A DNA stretch of 29,170 nucleotides from CAZMXI01 sp964570205 (GTDB taxonomy: Bacteria > Planctomycetota > Phycisphaerae > Tepidisphaerales > Tepidisphaeraceae): assembly GCA_964570205.1 (NCBI GenBank), contig CAZMXI010000045.1, positions 1 through 29,170 of the forward strand. The letters run 5' to 3'. Made by a program: the position numbers and the translations under genes. The notes below the pieces were generated by a model. The model saw nothing but the letters and a program-made list of their open reading frames with translations. It was not told where the DNA came from and ran no database searches. Positions 15,000 to 23,388 of the stretch are shown one piece after another. The stretch's first letter is position 1, and the number at the start of each line of letters is the position of its first letter.

Positions 15000-17135
15000 T
15001 CATTCCGGACGCCCTTCCGCACTCGCTTCCGGCTGTTGCTGCTGTGGCCGGCGATCCCTCGGCTGCACCGTCGTGTCATACCGCACCCCATCGGGCACCG
15101 GCACCGGCTGAAACACCGTCACGCCGTGGTCGCCCGCCGTCCGCTGCGATGCATCCACCGCAATGAACGCCGTGTAGGGCGAAACCAGCCCATACTCCAG
15201 CGCCAGAGACTGGATCTGCCCTGGCAGTTCGCGGTTCTCCTGCCACACCGCGTCTTCGCACAGGTCGGCAATCTTCGATCGCGCCCAGATCACCGGCAGC
15301 GCCTTGTGCGCCGCCGTGGGCAAATCCGCCTTCATCGCCACCGCCATCTCCACGGGCCGACCGCCCAGCATCCCTCTCAGCTTCACCTGGCCGGGGTCAC
15401 CATCAAACCGCCCGGTGATGATCACGGGCCGACCGACGTACAGGTCGGGAATGCGCTCTGGATAGACCTCGCTGACACGCATCGGGCCGAAATCCAATGT
15501 CACATTCGCCATGGCCGGCCGACTCACGCGGGTGAAGAACCCCTCCATCGCCTCCTCGGCCGGATCTTTCAGCCCCACGAACGCCGCGCACCCGCTGCCC
15601 ATCCTCGCCATCTGCTCCATCAAAAACCGGTTCGGCGACGAACCGACTCCAAAGCTGAAGATGCGCGCAGGCCCCAGCGCGCCATGCACCTCCCGCAGCA
15701 CATCCCTCTCGTTGCCGATGAACCCATCCGTCAGGAACGCCACCACCCGCAGCCTCTCTTCATCATGCGGAAACCGCAGGCTCGCGCGCATCCCCTCCGT
15801 CATCTCCGTTCCGCCGCCGCCGCGCAGGCTGTTGATGAACGACATTCCCCGCTTCACGTTCGCCGCGGTCGCCGGTTGCGGCACGTCGAACAGCTTGCGC
15901 GAGGTGTTGTCGAATTGGATGATCTGGAACGTGTCGCTGGCGTTCATCTGGCGCAGCGCGTGCCGCATCGCCGCCCTCGATTGCTCGATAGGCCGGCCCG
16001 ACATGCTTCCCGATGTATCCAGCGTGAAGACGAACTCCAGCGGCTGCCGCGGCAGGTTGCTGTCCGTCGCCGGCGGCACCAGCATGATCGAGAAATACCC
16101 CCCGCGCTGGTCCCGATGCACGATCAGGCCGGACTTGGCCGCCTGTCCCGCCACCTGGTATCGCAGCACGAAATCCTTGTTGGGAATCCGGTCTCCCTGG
16201 GCAAGGGAGACCGCCGCCCGTTGCCCCTCGACGTTCTTCACATCGATGGCATGGCTGCGGCACTGGATGTTCTCGATCTTCACCGCCGCGTCGATTTCCA
16301 CCGCCAGGGCGATGTCATGCCCCGATCGCTCCGTCGGCGCCAGGTATTGCACCTCGGTCTTCTGGCCGCTGATGCCATGGCCACCGCGCTCGACCGCCCC
16401 CACGCCATCAGCGCTGCCTGCCGGGTTGTATCTCGGCCCAACCACCATCGGAAAGACAAATTCATACCATCCATCGACGTACCCCAGCGTGTGGTAATAC
16501 CGGATCGACACATCAATCTGCTTGCCCGGCTCGATGTTCGCCACCTTCTGGGTGAATATATTCGGCCGGTCCTGGGTCATCAGGCTCGCCACATACCCCT
16601 GCGCTCGCGCCTCCTTGTAGATCTGCTCGGCCTGCTGACGCTCGCGGATGATTCCCCGGATCTTCCTCTCGCCGATCGTCATGACGAACTCGTTGATCGC
16701 CGCATTGTGCGGAAGCGGGAACACGTAAACCGCCTCGATCTTGACGTCGAACGGGTTGTGGTACTGCTGGATCACATCCACCGCCGCCATATATCCGGCG
16801 ATGGATGCCTTGACGTCCGTATGCTTCAGCGGCACGGGGACCATTCTCTGCTCGGCCGGAAGCTGGGCCATCAGCGCCCCGCTGCCCGGTGCTTCCTCTT
16901 TGCCGGCGCGCTGCACGGCATCGGGCCGCGGCCGCTCGATGATCCACAATTCCTCCGAAGCGCCGGGCACAATCTCGCCTGGTGCCATACGCGAATGCAG
17001 TCCTTCTGCCGATGCCGGAGCCAGCGCCGTCTTGCCCTGGCTGTGGGATGTATACGAGGCGCATCCAACGATGCTTCCCGTGATAATCAGCCCGATCAGC
17101 GCCAACCCCAACGTCATGCGCGCCAAATGTCTCAT
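15000..17135 (-). CDS. VIT and VWA domain lipoprotein
   Basis: 711 residues. The signal peptide ends in the lipobox IVGC (Cys25), so it is lipid-anchored. A VIT (inter-alpha-trypsin inhibitor) domain spans about 94-225 (VYVFPLPHNAAINEF, then a helical segment ending IYKEARAQGYVASL). A von Willebrand A domain spans about 365-545, with an intact MIDAS metal site: DTSGS (Asp373, Ser375, Ser377), Thr443 and Asp470 (LTDG). The Pro/Gln-rich end (residues ~695-711) is probably disordered. VIT-VWA proteins bind other proteins through the metal site; no enzyme activity is expected. It overlaps the upstream cohesin-like gene by four bases (ATGA), so it is the last gene of a coupled three-gene operon and probably the adhesive outer component. 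Confidence 0.92.
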   Translation of the reverse strand: MRHLARMTLGLALIGLIITGSIVGCASYTSHSQGKTALAPASAEGLHSRMAPGEIVPGASEELWIIERPRPDAVQRAGKEEAPGSGALMAQLPAEQRMVPVPLKHTDVKASIAGYMAAVDVIQQYHNPFDVKIEAVYVFPLPHNAAINEFVMTIGERKIRGIIRERQQAEQIYKEARAQGYVASLMTQDRPNIFTQKVANIEPGKQIDVSIRYYHTLGYVDGWYEFVFPMVVGPRYNPAGSADGVGAVERGGHGISGQKTEVQYLAPTERSGHDIALAVEIDAAVKIENIQCRSHAIDVKNVEGQRAAVSLAQGDRIPNKDFVLRYQVAGQAAKSGLIVHRDQRGGYFSIMLVPPATDSNLPRQPLEFVFTLDTSGSMSGRPIEQSRAAMRHALRQMNASDTFQIIQFDNTSRKLFDVPQPATAANVKRGMSFINSLRGGGGTEMTEGMRASLRFPHDEERLRVVAFLTDGFIGNERDVLREVHGALGPARIFSFGVGSSPNRFLMEQMARMGSGCAAFVGLKDPAEEAMEGFFTRVSRPAMANVTLDFGPMRVSEVYPERIPDLYVGRPVIITGRFDGDPGQVKLRGMLGGRPVEMAVAMKADLPTAAHKALPVIWARSKIADLCEDAVWQENRELPGQIQSLALEYGLVSPYTAFIAVDASQRTAGDHGVTVFQPVPVPDGVRYDTTVQPRDRRPQQQQPEASAEGRPE

Positions 17136-17641
17136 TGTGCTGCTCCTTCAACAAAGCTCGCCGTCGCCGGAATCGCCACCCCGTCCCGGTTGCCGGCGGC
17201 CATAACCGTCACTGCGTATGCCGGCCTCTGCTGCCCCTCGATGCGTACACTCAGCCGCGCCACGCGCGTCCGCCCGGCCGGCAGGTTCACCGCCGTGCTG
17301 AACGACCCCACGACCACCCGATCCAGCGCGAGGGCGGCCGGGTCGTAATACGGCGGCTCATGAAAGCCCTTGGCATCCCCCCCCTCGATGCCAACGAGTT
17401 GTACGTTTCCCGCCAGCGTCTTGAATTCGAACTGCCACACGGCCAGGAGGTGATCCCCGGAGTCGATGTACACATCCACATAACCGAAGCGCACAGTTGC
17501 TTCGGCCGCCACACCTTGTGCAGGCCGCGTCTCCTGCCCCACGACCACCATCGCCAGTGCCATGCCCAGGATCACTACACCCGCGCCCCATCCGCCGCCC
17601 CATAATCTGGCTTGGTGCCTGTGGTACGGGCTAGTTTGCAT
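17132..17641 (-). CDS. Membrane-anchored cohesin-like protein
   Basis: 169 residues. A hydrophobic stretch at about 19-36 is a signal anchor or signal peptide. The remainder, about 47-168, is beta-rich. Its pattern resembles a cohesin fold: VDVYIDSGDHLLAVWQFEF (55-73), VQLVGIEGGDAKGFHEPPYYDP (80-101), VVVGSFSTAVNLPAGRTRVARLSVRI. Cohesins bind dockerins, and the gene upstream encodes a dockerin-like domain; this pairing is the main support, since the similarity is by eye only. It overlaps the dockerin gene by 11 bases and the VIT-VWA gene by four, indicating tight translational coupling. Other beta-sandwich folds are possible. Confidence 0.68.
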   Translation of the reverse strand: MQTSPYHRHQARLWGGGWGAGVVILGMALAMVVVGQETRPAQGVAAEATVRFGYVDVYIDSGDHLLAVWQFEFKTLAGNVQLVGIEGGDAKGFHEPPYYDPAALALDRVVVGSFSTAVNLPAGRTRVARLSVRIEGQQRPAYAVTVMAAGNRDGVAIPATASFVEGAAQ

Positions 17642-18077
17642 CTCGGCCTCCCGTCAGAGCCACCGCGCGCAGCGCCACCGCATCCACATCCGACTGGTCA
17701 ATCCGGCCGTCAACCTTGAAGTCGAATCTGGGCTCGGTCGTCCCGGCCTGAACGCGCCGGGCCAGCAGGTAGGCATCCACCATGTCCACCCGCCCGTCGG
17801 CATTAACATCCTCAGCGCGGATAACCATCTGCGGCATCATCGGTTGCGGCGCATCTGGCCACGTCAGCCGAATGCCCAGCACAATCATCGCGGCCGCCGC
17901 CACCGCCGCCCCGGTCCATCGCAGCGCCACGCGGAACGTGCGCCAGTTCCCAAGGCGCCGGCGGGCCAGTCCCACAATCGCCTCATCCACTCCGCGCGGC
18001 ACCGCCGGCCCCCGGGCATAGAGGTCCCCCAGCGCCTTGCGAAGTCGATCCTGAGGTTGTTCCGGAAACTCCGCCAT
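17631..18077 (-). CDS. Anti-sigma-like membrane protein with type I dockerin-like domain
   Basis: 148 residues. The N-terminal ~50 residues are charged and cytosolic (DRLRKALGDLYARGPAVP, DEAIVGLARRR), like the N-termini of planctomycete proteins encoded after ECF sigma genes. A membrane segment follows (about 53-71). The outer part has two calcium-loop repeats: Asp90-x-Asn92-x-Asp94-Gly-x-x-Asp98-x-x-Asp101, and Asp119-x-Lys121-x-Asp123-Gly-x-x-Asp127-x-x-Asp130, each followed by a helix, which is the duplicated dockerin layout. It starts the operon. No Shine-Dalgarno sequence is visible, and a short open frame ending eight bases upstream (18086-18190) could be the tail of a lost sigma gene. 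Confidence 0.82.
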   Translation of the reverse strand: MAEFPEQPQDRLRKALGDLYARGPAVPRGVDEAIVGLARRRLGNWRTFRVALRWTGAAVAAAAMIVLGIRLTWPDAPQPMMPQMVIRAEDVNADGRVDMVDAYLLARRVQAGTTEPRFDFKVDGRIDQSDVDAVALRAVALTGGRDAN

Positions 18078-18240
18078 CGCAGTGTTCAGTGCGCCAAGGA
18101 CCGGATAGGTTCATTCCCGTCGCTGGATTTTCGCCCCGGCGCCTCAGGAATGGCGATGTGCTTCTGCGATTGAGGCAACGGCACATCTTCTCAGCCATTC
18201 CCCCTCGACACCCCGCCCAGCCCCGATTACCCTGCCAACG

Positions 18241-19158
18241 ATGATCGAGAAATCGTTCCTGGTTCAGCGCTTCGCCAAACTCAAGGTCGGCGCTCTGCAC
18301 ATTATCGGGTATAGCGTGGCCGGCGAAGAAACCGTCATCCAGATTCCTGAACTTGACGTCTGTTTCGACATGGGCCGAGCCCCCTACTTTGCCCTCACCA
18401 GCAACACCGTCTGCGTAAGCCACGGCCATATGGACCACCTCGCCGGGATCGCTTACTACTTGTCCCAAAGGCACTTCCAGGGAATGAAGCCCGGCACGGT
18501 GATTGTCCCGCGCGATCTGGCAGATCCCATTGACCGGATGCTGCGCTGCTGGCGCGACATCGAGCGGCAGGTCACCCCGTACAAGATCATCGCAATGGAT
18601 GCCGGTACAGCGCATCAGGTCCGCAAGGACTTCCTGATCCGCGCCGTCGAAACCCACCACGGCGGGACCAGTCTGGGTTATGCCTTGGTTAGCGTCCGTG
18701 AGAAGCTCAAGTCTGAATTCATGGGCAGGCCCGGCCCGGAATTGGCCGCTCTGCGCAGGCAGGGCGTCGAGATTCAGTACCGCATCGAAGTGCCCCTGGT
18801 CGCGTATCTCGGCGACACCACAGCCGGCCGCGTCTTCGACAATCCGGATATCCAGAATGCAGAGGTCCTTCTGACCGAAATCACCTTTTTTGATCCCACG
18901 CACAAGCAGCGAGCGAAGGTCGGCAAGCACCTGCACATCGATCACTTCGTCGAGCTGCTGCCCAAACTCAACAACCAGCACATCGTCATCATGCACGTCA
19001 GCCGGAGGACCAGCATCCGACGGGCACGCTCCATGCTTCGCAAGCGCATCGGTGCTGAGCAGATGGAACGCATTCACTTCCTGATGGACTTCGAAGGCGC
19101 CACTGAAGCGGGGGAAATGGAACAGGCCGGACCGCCCCCCGTGGACACCGCCGAATAG
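18241..19158 (+). CDS. Metallo-beta-lactamase fold hydrolase, RNase Z-like
   Basis: 305 residues. The zinc motif SHGHMDHLAG gives His61, His63, Asp65 and His66. Further ligands are likely His139 or His140 (VETHHGG), Asp192 (YLGDTT) and His252 (IMHVSRR). Overall order and length fit the RNase Z/TRZ branch, which removes 3' trailers from tRNA precursors; the Pro/Thr-rich ends are variable. It could instead be another phosphodiesterase of the fold. No signal peptide. No ribosome site is visible before the ATG. It is divergent from the dockerin operon, with 163 bases between. It converges with the PA14 gene. Confidence 0.85.
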   Translation: MIEKSFLVQRFAKLKVGALHIIGYSVAGEETVIQIPELDVCFDMGRAPYFALTSNTVCVSHGHMDHLAGIAYYLSQRHFQGMKPGTVIVPRDLADPIDRMLRCWRDIERQVTPYKIIAMDAGTAHQVRKDFLIRAVETHHGGTSLGYALVSVREKLKSEFMGRPGPELAALRRQGVEIQYRIEVPLVAYLGDTTAGRVFDNPDIQNAEVLLTEITFFDPTHKQRAKVGKHLHIDHFVELLPKLNNQHIVIMHVSRRTSIRRARSMLRKRIGAEQMERIHFLMDFEGATEAGEMEQAGPPPVDTAE

Positions 19159-19204
19159 ACTGCTCTTCACGGCATTGGAGATGGTGGTTTGGGATGGCGC
19201 AAAG

Positions 19205-21205
19205 TCATTCCTGGCTCAGCGGATCCTCGGGGTATTTCTGCTTCAGCATATCGAGAAGCGTCTTGCTCCTGGCCGGGTCGCGCGCGGCCAGCAGCTTGCT
19301 CGCCTCGTATAAGAGCCGGGGCGCGTACGAACTGCGCGGCACGGCCAACGCAAAGGCCTCGGCGACCGTGGCCGCCGCCTGTGGATACTTCGCGGTTGCC
19401 ATCAGTCGCACCCGCAGCAACACGCTGTAGCCGGCGAGGAAGTCGTCCGGGTACTGCTGTTGCCACCGCTCCCATGTCTTCTCACCGGATTCCCAGTCGC
19501 CTTCGACGATATGGAACTCGATTGTGCGAGCAAGCGCCCCGGACATCGCCGCCTGCCGATCAACCGGACCTTCGGGCTTCAATTCCGCGAGCACCTTTCT
19601 GCCCCTCGCGGCCTGCTGGTTGAGGATCAGCGCCTGGCCATGCTGCCGCTTGAGAGCGGCATCATTAGGGCTGACGGCAAGCTGCTTTTCAATCACCTTC
19701 ACAGCGTCGGAGAAATCCGCCTTGCGCCACATCAGAAGACTGGCGTGGCATCGGGCAGCAAAAGGCTGGAGTGGCGACTGGGCTGGCACTGCGGCCCAGA
19801 CGCGATCGGCGGCGGCCATTCTGCCGGCCCCGAGGAGTTCTTCGGTCGCCTCGGCCAGCACTACGAAGCACGCATTGGCATCGACGCCACGGGCCACGAC
19901 GGCAAGCCGCAAGGCGGCCCTTTCGAGCGACTCGTGGGTGCCACCGCGCGTCAGGAGACCCACCGCCCAGGGAATCGCCTTATCGGGAATCCTGGCCATG
20001 TCGTATTGGCACACGATGCGGGCGTGGGCCGGCGGGTTGTCCTGCGGCGGATTCGTGATCTGCTCCCAGGGACGGCTGACGCCGATGCGGTTCGTGCCGG
20101 CGTCACTCTGGCGTCCGGCCGTCACTGTGAGCTTCACGGCGTACAGTCCATCCTCCAGGAAGACGTGTTCGACGGACGGGCCGGTCGCTGTTTGACCGTC
20201 GCCGAAATCCCAGACGAAGGCCGGTTGACCGGCGAGGCCTCGGATGCCCTGCGCGGTGAAGCGATACCGGTGCGTGTAATGGCCGCCGGCATAGCACTCA
20301 CCGACGTACTGTATCTTCATGTCAGCGATCCACGGCTTGCCAAGCCGCTCCATGGCGCCGGCTGCCGCCTTCAGAACCCCTCCAAAAGCCACCGGTGGAA
20401 TCAGCTCATACTTGTCGTCGCCGGGCTTCATCCACGCCACGCTAAGCCGCTGCTCGCCGCCCACGTTCAGAAGGTAGAAGACGATGTCGTGCAGGCCGCG
20501 ACGTAGCTGTATCTTCACGTTGAATCGGGTGTCGTGAGCCGCGCCGGGCACCAGCAGCACCGGTTTGCCGTCGATGTACAGCGCGCCACGATCGCTCGCG
20601 GCGGCAGCGAAAGTGTATTCGCCTTCGGCCGGAGCGAAGACCGTCCCCTTGAACTGGGAGATGACCACCGGCTCGTCGCCGAGCGGGTTATGGCCGAGAA
20701 ACAGTTGCGGGACGAGGGTGCGACCGATGAGCTGAGTGCTGCGTTCCCAGGCGGCTTCGATCTGTCTGAAGTTATTGGCCAGACCGCCCTGGAGCCTCTT
20801 GCTGGTCATCAGCAAACCGCCCCTGGAAGGGACATTGTCTGTGCCGCGTGGCGCCGGCGGCGGCTTGGGATGGCCAAAATAGATGTAGTAGCGGCGCACA
20901 CTCCGGGCCGGCTGAAACACCACGCGCAGGCGGTCGCCCGGGCCGATCATCACGCATTTCGACGGCATCCATTTGCCGTCTTCACCGGCAACCCGGATGC
21001 TCTCGCCGCTGGGCTCGTGAAGGCCGGCGGTGCAGATGTCGGCCACCACCATTTCATCGCCCAGAGCCGTCTCGGGAGGCGGCCAGTCAATATCGACCGC
21101 CCGCCGGCAGGGCCAGGCCGGATCCGCCCAACCCGCCGCCCACGCCGGCAGCGGCAGCAACACGACCAGCCCGAAAGCGATCCGCAAATACTCAGCTATT
21201 CTCAT
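19205..21205 (-). CDS. Secreted PA14-PKD protein with helical repeats
   Basis: 666 residues. A signal peptide (1-23, ending AWAA) is followed by an N-terminal beta domain, a PA14-like domain at about 175-275 (FAPAEGEYTFAAAASDRGAL, YIDGKPVLL), which usually binds carbohydrate, a PKD domain at about 300-375 (VWDFGDGQTATG) and a C-terminal helical region (about 400-666) with tetratricopeptide-like helices. PA14 and PKD are extracellular binding folds, so it is probably a cell-surface or secreted glycan-binding protein. No catalytic motif is seen. GAGG sits five bases before the ATG. It is divergent from the HAD gene with only 50 bases between, so their promoters must overlap. Confidence 0.85.
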   Translation of the reverse strand: MRIAEYLRIAFGLVVLLPLPAWAAGWADPAWPCRRAVDIDWPPPETALGDEMVVADICTAGLHEPSGESIRVAGEDGKWMPSKCVMIGPGDRLRVVFQPARSVRRYYIYFGHPKPPPAPRGTDNVPSRGGLLMTSKRLQGGLANNFRQIEAAWERSTQLIGRTLVPQLFLGHNPLGDEPVVISQFKGTVFAPAEGEYTFAAAASDRGALYIDGKPVLLVPGAAHDTRFNVKIQLRRGLHDIVFYLLNVGGEQRLSVAWMKPGDDKYELIPPVAFGGVLKAAAGAMERLGKPWIADMKIQYVGECYAGGHYTHRYRFTAQGIRGLAGQPAFVWDFGDGQTATGPSVEHVFLEDGLYAVKLTVTAGRQSDAGTNRIGVSRPWEQITNPPQDNPPAHARIVCQYDMARIPDKAIPWAVGLLTRGGTHESLERAALRLAVVARGVDANACFVVLAEATEELLGAGRMAAADRVWAAVPAQSPLQPFAARCHASLLMWRKADFSDAVKVIEKQLAVSPNDAALKRQHGQALILNQQAARGRKVLAELKPEGPVDRQAAMSGALARTIEFHIVEGDWESGEKTWERWQQQYPDDFLAGYSVLLRVRLMATAKYPQAAATVAEAFALAVPRSSYAPRLLYEASKLLAARDPARSKTLLDMLKQKYPEDPLSQE

Positions 21206-21221
21206 TGCCGCCTCATCCCGT

Positions 21222-21249
21222 ACTATAGCGAGTGGCTGGCACTGTTTAA
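21222..21249 (-). promoter_or_regulatory. Possible promoter of the PA14-PKD gene
   Basis: On the minus strand TTAAAC (21244-21249), 16 bases, then TATAGT (21222-21227), 16 bases before the ATG. The -10 is good, the -35 weak. The 50-base divergent gap must also drive the HAD gene. Confidence 0.4.
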
Positions 21250-21255
21250 GCCTCG

Positions 21256-21861
21256 ATGATGCCCCAACTTCGCGCCATTCTTTTCGATATGGACGGCACG
21301 CTCACGGAGCCCGTATTGGATTTTGCGCAGATCAAGCAGGAGGTGGGCATCGGCGAAGGGCCGATTCTCGAGGCGATGGCGGAAATGGCACCCGACGAGC
21401 GTCGTCGAGCCGAGACGATTCTACATCGCCATGAGGACCGGGCAGCGGCGGATTCGGTGCTGAATCCCGGCTGCCGCCAACTGGTCGATGTTCTGCAACG
21501 CCGCGGAATTCGGATGGCCCTGATCACCCGTAATCGGCGAGCCAGCGTGCAAACCGTTCTGGCTCGCCACGGGCTGAATTTCGAAGTGCTGATCACACGG
21601 GAGGATGGCCGATTCAAGCCCGACCCTGCTGGGTTGCTGGAGGCCTGCCGGCGGCTGGTCGTGAGGCCGGCCGAAGCCTGGATGGTGGGCGATGGGCAAC
21701 AGGACATCGAAGCCGGCCACGCCGCCGGATTGAGGACGGTCTGGCTCAGCCACGGGCGGGTTCGCGCGTTCGCCGCCGAGCCCTGGGAAACCATACCTGA
21801 CCTGTTTCGACTAACAGAGCTGGTGGAGAGCTGTCTAACCAGGGGAGAGGATCGACTATGA
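21256..21861 (+). CDS. HAD superfamily phosphatase (phosphoglycolate phosphatase-like)
   Basis: 201 residues with all four HAD motifs: DMDGTLT (nucleophile Asp11, acid/base Asp13), Thr91 in ALITRN, Lys121 in RFKPDP, and GDGQQD (Asp146, Asp150). The small helical cap between motifs I and II (about 20-75) fits the Gph/PGP subgroup, which acts on small phosphate esters; the substrate is not certain. Cytosolic. Two adjacent ATGs (21256, 21259) are possible starts. Its stop overlaps the ATG of the LolA-like gene (ATGA), so they are translationally coupled though not obviously related in function. Confidence 0.9.
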   Translation: MMPQLRAILFDMDGTLTEPVLDFAQIKQEVGIGEGPILEAMAEMAPDERRRAETILHRHEDRAAADSVLNPGCRQLVDVLQRRGIRMALITRNRRASVQTVLARHGLNFEVLITREDGRFKPDPAGLLEACRRLVVRPAEAWMVGDGQQDIEAGHAAGLRTVWLSHGRVRAFAAEPWETIPDLFRLTELVESCLTRGEDRL

Positions 21862-22667
21862 AGAATCTCGTCTTCTGCGTGTTATCGGGCCTTTTGGCCG
21901 GGGCCTGCGCTTCGGCGCAGGACGCAGCGCCGCGGTCAACTCCGGCCCTGGCAGCGCAGGTCGCGGCCGCGGCGGCCGGCCATCTCAGTCAGGACTCGAC
22001 CGTGGATCAGATTCTGGACGCCCTTCACGCCCGCGGCACGGGTTTGAAGGACTTTGTCGCTGATGTGTCAATGGATGAGATCGATGCCCTGACGGGCATA
22101 CCCGTTACCCACAAGGGAACAGTGCGTTACCAATCGCTGGGCGAAGGCAATGGCCGCATTCGCGTGAACTTCGACCAGCGCCTGGTGGATAAAGCGCCCG
22201 AGAAGTACAGGGTAGAGTACCTTCTGGACGGCGGCTGGCTGATCGACCGCGACTATCTCCGCAAGCAGCAGGTGAGGCATCAGGTGCTCCAGCCGGGGCA
22301 GAAGATGAACCTGCTGAAGCTTGGCGAGGGACCTTTCCCACTGCCGATCGGGCAGCCGAAGGAAGAAGTCGGGAAGCTGTTTGAAGTGAAGAAGGTCGCC
22401 TCCGCCAAGGATGACCCGAAAGGCACGGTCCACGGGCAGCTTATTCCCAAGCCCAAGACGCAGTTCGCCAACAAATTCCAGGTAATCGACGTGTGGGTGG
22501 ATGTGGAGACGCATTTCCCGAAGCGCATCTCCACCACGGACCGTAACGGCACGATGGTCAAGGTGACGGATTTGTCCGACATCCGCATCAACACCGGGCT
22601 GGGCGATGAGGCGTTCAGGCTCGATCCCGTACAGGGTTGGGAAACCAAGGATGAGCCGCTGGAGTGA
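21858..22667 (+). CDS. Exported LolA-like protein
   Basis: 269 residues. A signal peptide MKNLVFCVLSGLLAGACASA precedes a single beta-rich domain. Landmarks: LDALHARGTGLKDFVADVSM (helix then first strand), KGTVRYQSLGEGNGRIRVNF, YLLDGGWLIDRDYLRKQ, and a late VIDVWVDVETHFPKRISTTDRNGT strand pair. This is the half-barrel layout of LolA/LolB-like outer membrane lipoprotein carriers, here in a planctomycete-specific long form. A lipid-binding role is likely; strict LolA function is not. It overlaps the HAD gene by four bases and is followed by a strong terminator. Confidence 0.78.
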   Translation: MKNLVFCVLSGLLAGACASAQDAAPRSTPALAAQVAAAAAGHLSQDSTVDQILDALHARGTGLKDFVADVSMDEIDALTGIPVTHKGTVRYQSLGEGNGRIRVNFDQRLVDKAPEKYRVEYLLDGGWLIDRDYLRKQQVRHQVLQPGQKMNLLKLGEGPFPLPIGQPKEEVGKLFEVKKVASAKDDPKGTVHGQLIPKPKTQFANKFQVIDVWVDVETHFPKRISTTDRNGTMVKVTDLSDIRINTGLGDEAFRLDPVQGWETKDEPLE

Positions 22668-22699
22668 CCCGCGGGGCCGGATATCGCTGAATAAAGAAG

Positions 22700-22731
22700 A
22701 CGGGCCGGACCATTTGCCCGGTCCGGCCCGT
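22700..22731. terminator. Bidirectional rho-independent terminator
   Basis: A perfect 12-bp GC-rich stem (22700-22711 with 22720-22731) with an 8-base loop. On the plus strand TGGATTT follows; on the minus strand CTTCTTTATT follows. It serves both the LolA-like gene and rplQ, which converge here. Confidence 0.88.
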
Positions 22732-22754
22732 TGGATTTCCTGATGGTGGACGTT

Positions 22755-23303
22755 CTATTCGCCTGCGGGGGCGGGCGATTCCGCAGCGGCAGCGGGCTCG
22801 GCCTCGCCTTTGTTCTGTTTCATCGCCTTGCCGGCAAACTGATGCTTGCGCTCAGCGCGTTTGCGGCGCAGGCCGGCGCTGCGACGGACGGTGCCCGTCG
22901 GGGCCGACTCTTCCAGCACCAGTTGGAGCAGGACCAGATCGCCGCCGTCGCCGATACGATGATCGGCCAGCTTGATGATGCGGGTATAGCCGCCGTTGCG
23001 GCCCTCGAACTTCGGCGCGATTTCGCTGAAGAGCTTCTGCACCACCGTCTGGCCGGTGAATTCCTGGTCCTTATCGACCAGTCGCCGGTCGTTCAGCACG
23101 GAGATCACGCGGCGGCGCGCCACCAAGGTATTGCGGCGCGCCAGGGTGATCAGCTTCTCGGCCATCGCCCGCACTTCTTTGGCCTTGGGCAGCGTGGTGC
23201 GAATCTTGCCGTGCTCGAACAGGCTCTGCACCAGGCTGCGGCGCAGGCTCTTGCGGTGTTCGGTATCACGGCTCAACTGCCGGCCGCGGCACATGTGACG
23301 CAT
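22755..23303 (-). CDS. rplQ: 50S ribosomal protein L17 with C-terminal extension
   Basis: 182 residues; bacterial L17 is usually about 115-130. The core is canonical: MRHMCRGRQLSRDTEHRKSL, LFEHGKIRTTLPKAKEVR, and NGGYTRIIKL. The tail, about residues 140-182, is Lys/Arg-rich then Ala/Pro/Glu-rich and probably disordered. L17 sits at the polypeptide exit region of the 50S subunit. GAGGAG lies six bases before the ATG. It is the last gene of the rpmJ-rplQ run and ends at the bidirectional terminator. Confidence 0.97.
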   Translation of the reverse strand: MRHMCRGRQLSRDTEHRKSLRRSLVQSLFEHGKIRTTLPKAKEVRAMAEKLITLARRNTLVARRRVISVLNDRRLVDKDQEFTGQTVVQKLFSEIAPKFEGRNGGYTRIIKLADHRIGDGGDLVLLQLVLEESAPTGTVRRSAGLRRKRAERKHQFAGKAMKQNKGEAEPAAAAESPAPAGE

Positions 23304-23388
23304 GGGTCAACTCCTCGCGTGATGGCTTGCTCGAAGGCGGCGGATCGGGGTCAACATCGCCCGCAAGCGGTAAAACTTCAGGTTCAGA

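Noticed and set aside
14814..17348. 844-codon plus-strand open frame opposite the VIT-VWA operon
   Set aside because: The translation is dominated by His, Arg and Pro with no domain; it is the GC-bias shadow of the well-supported minus-strand genes.
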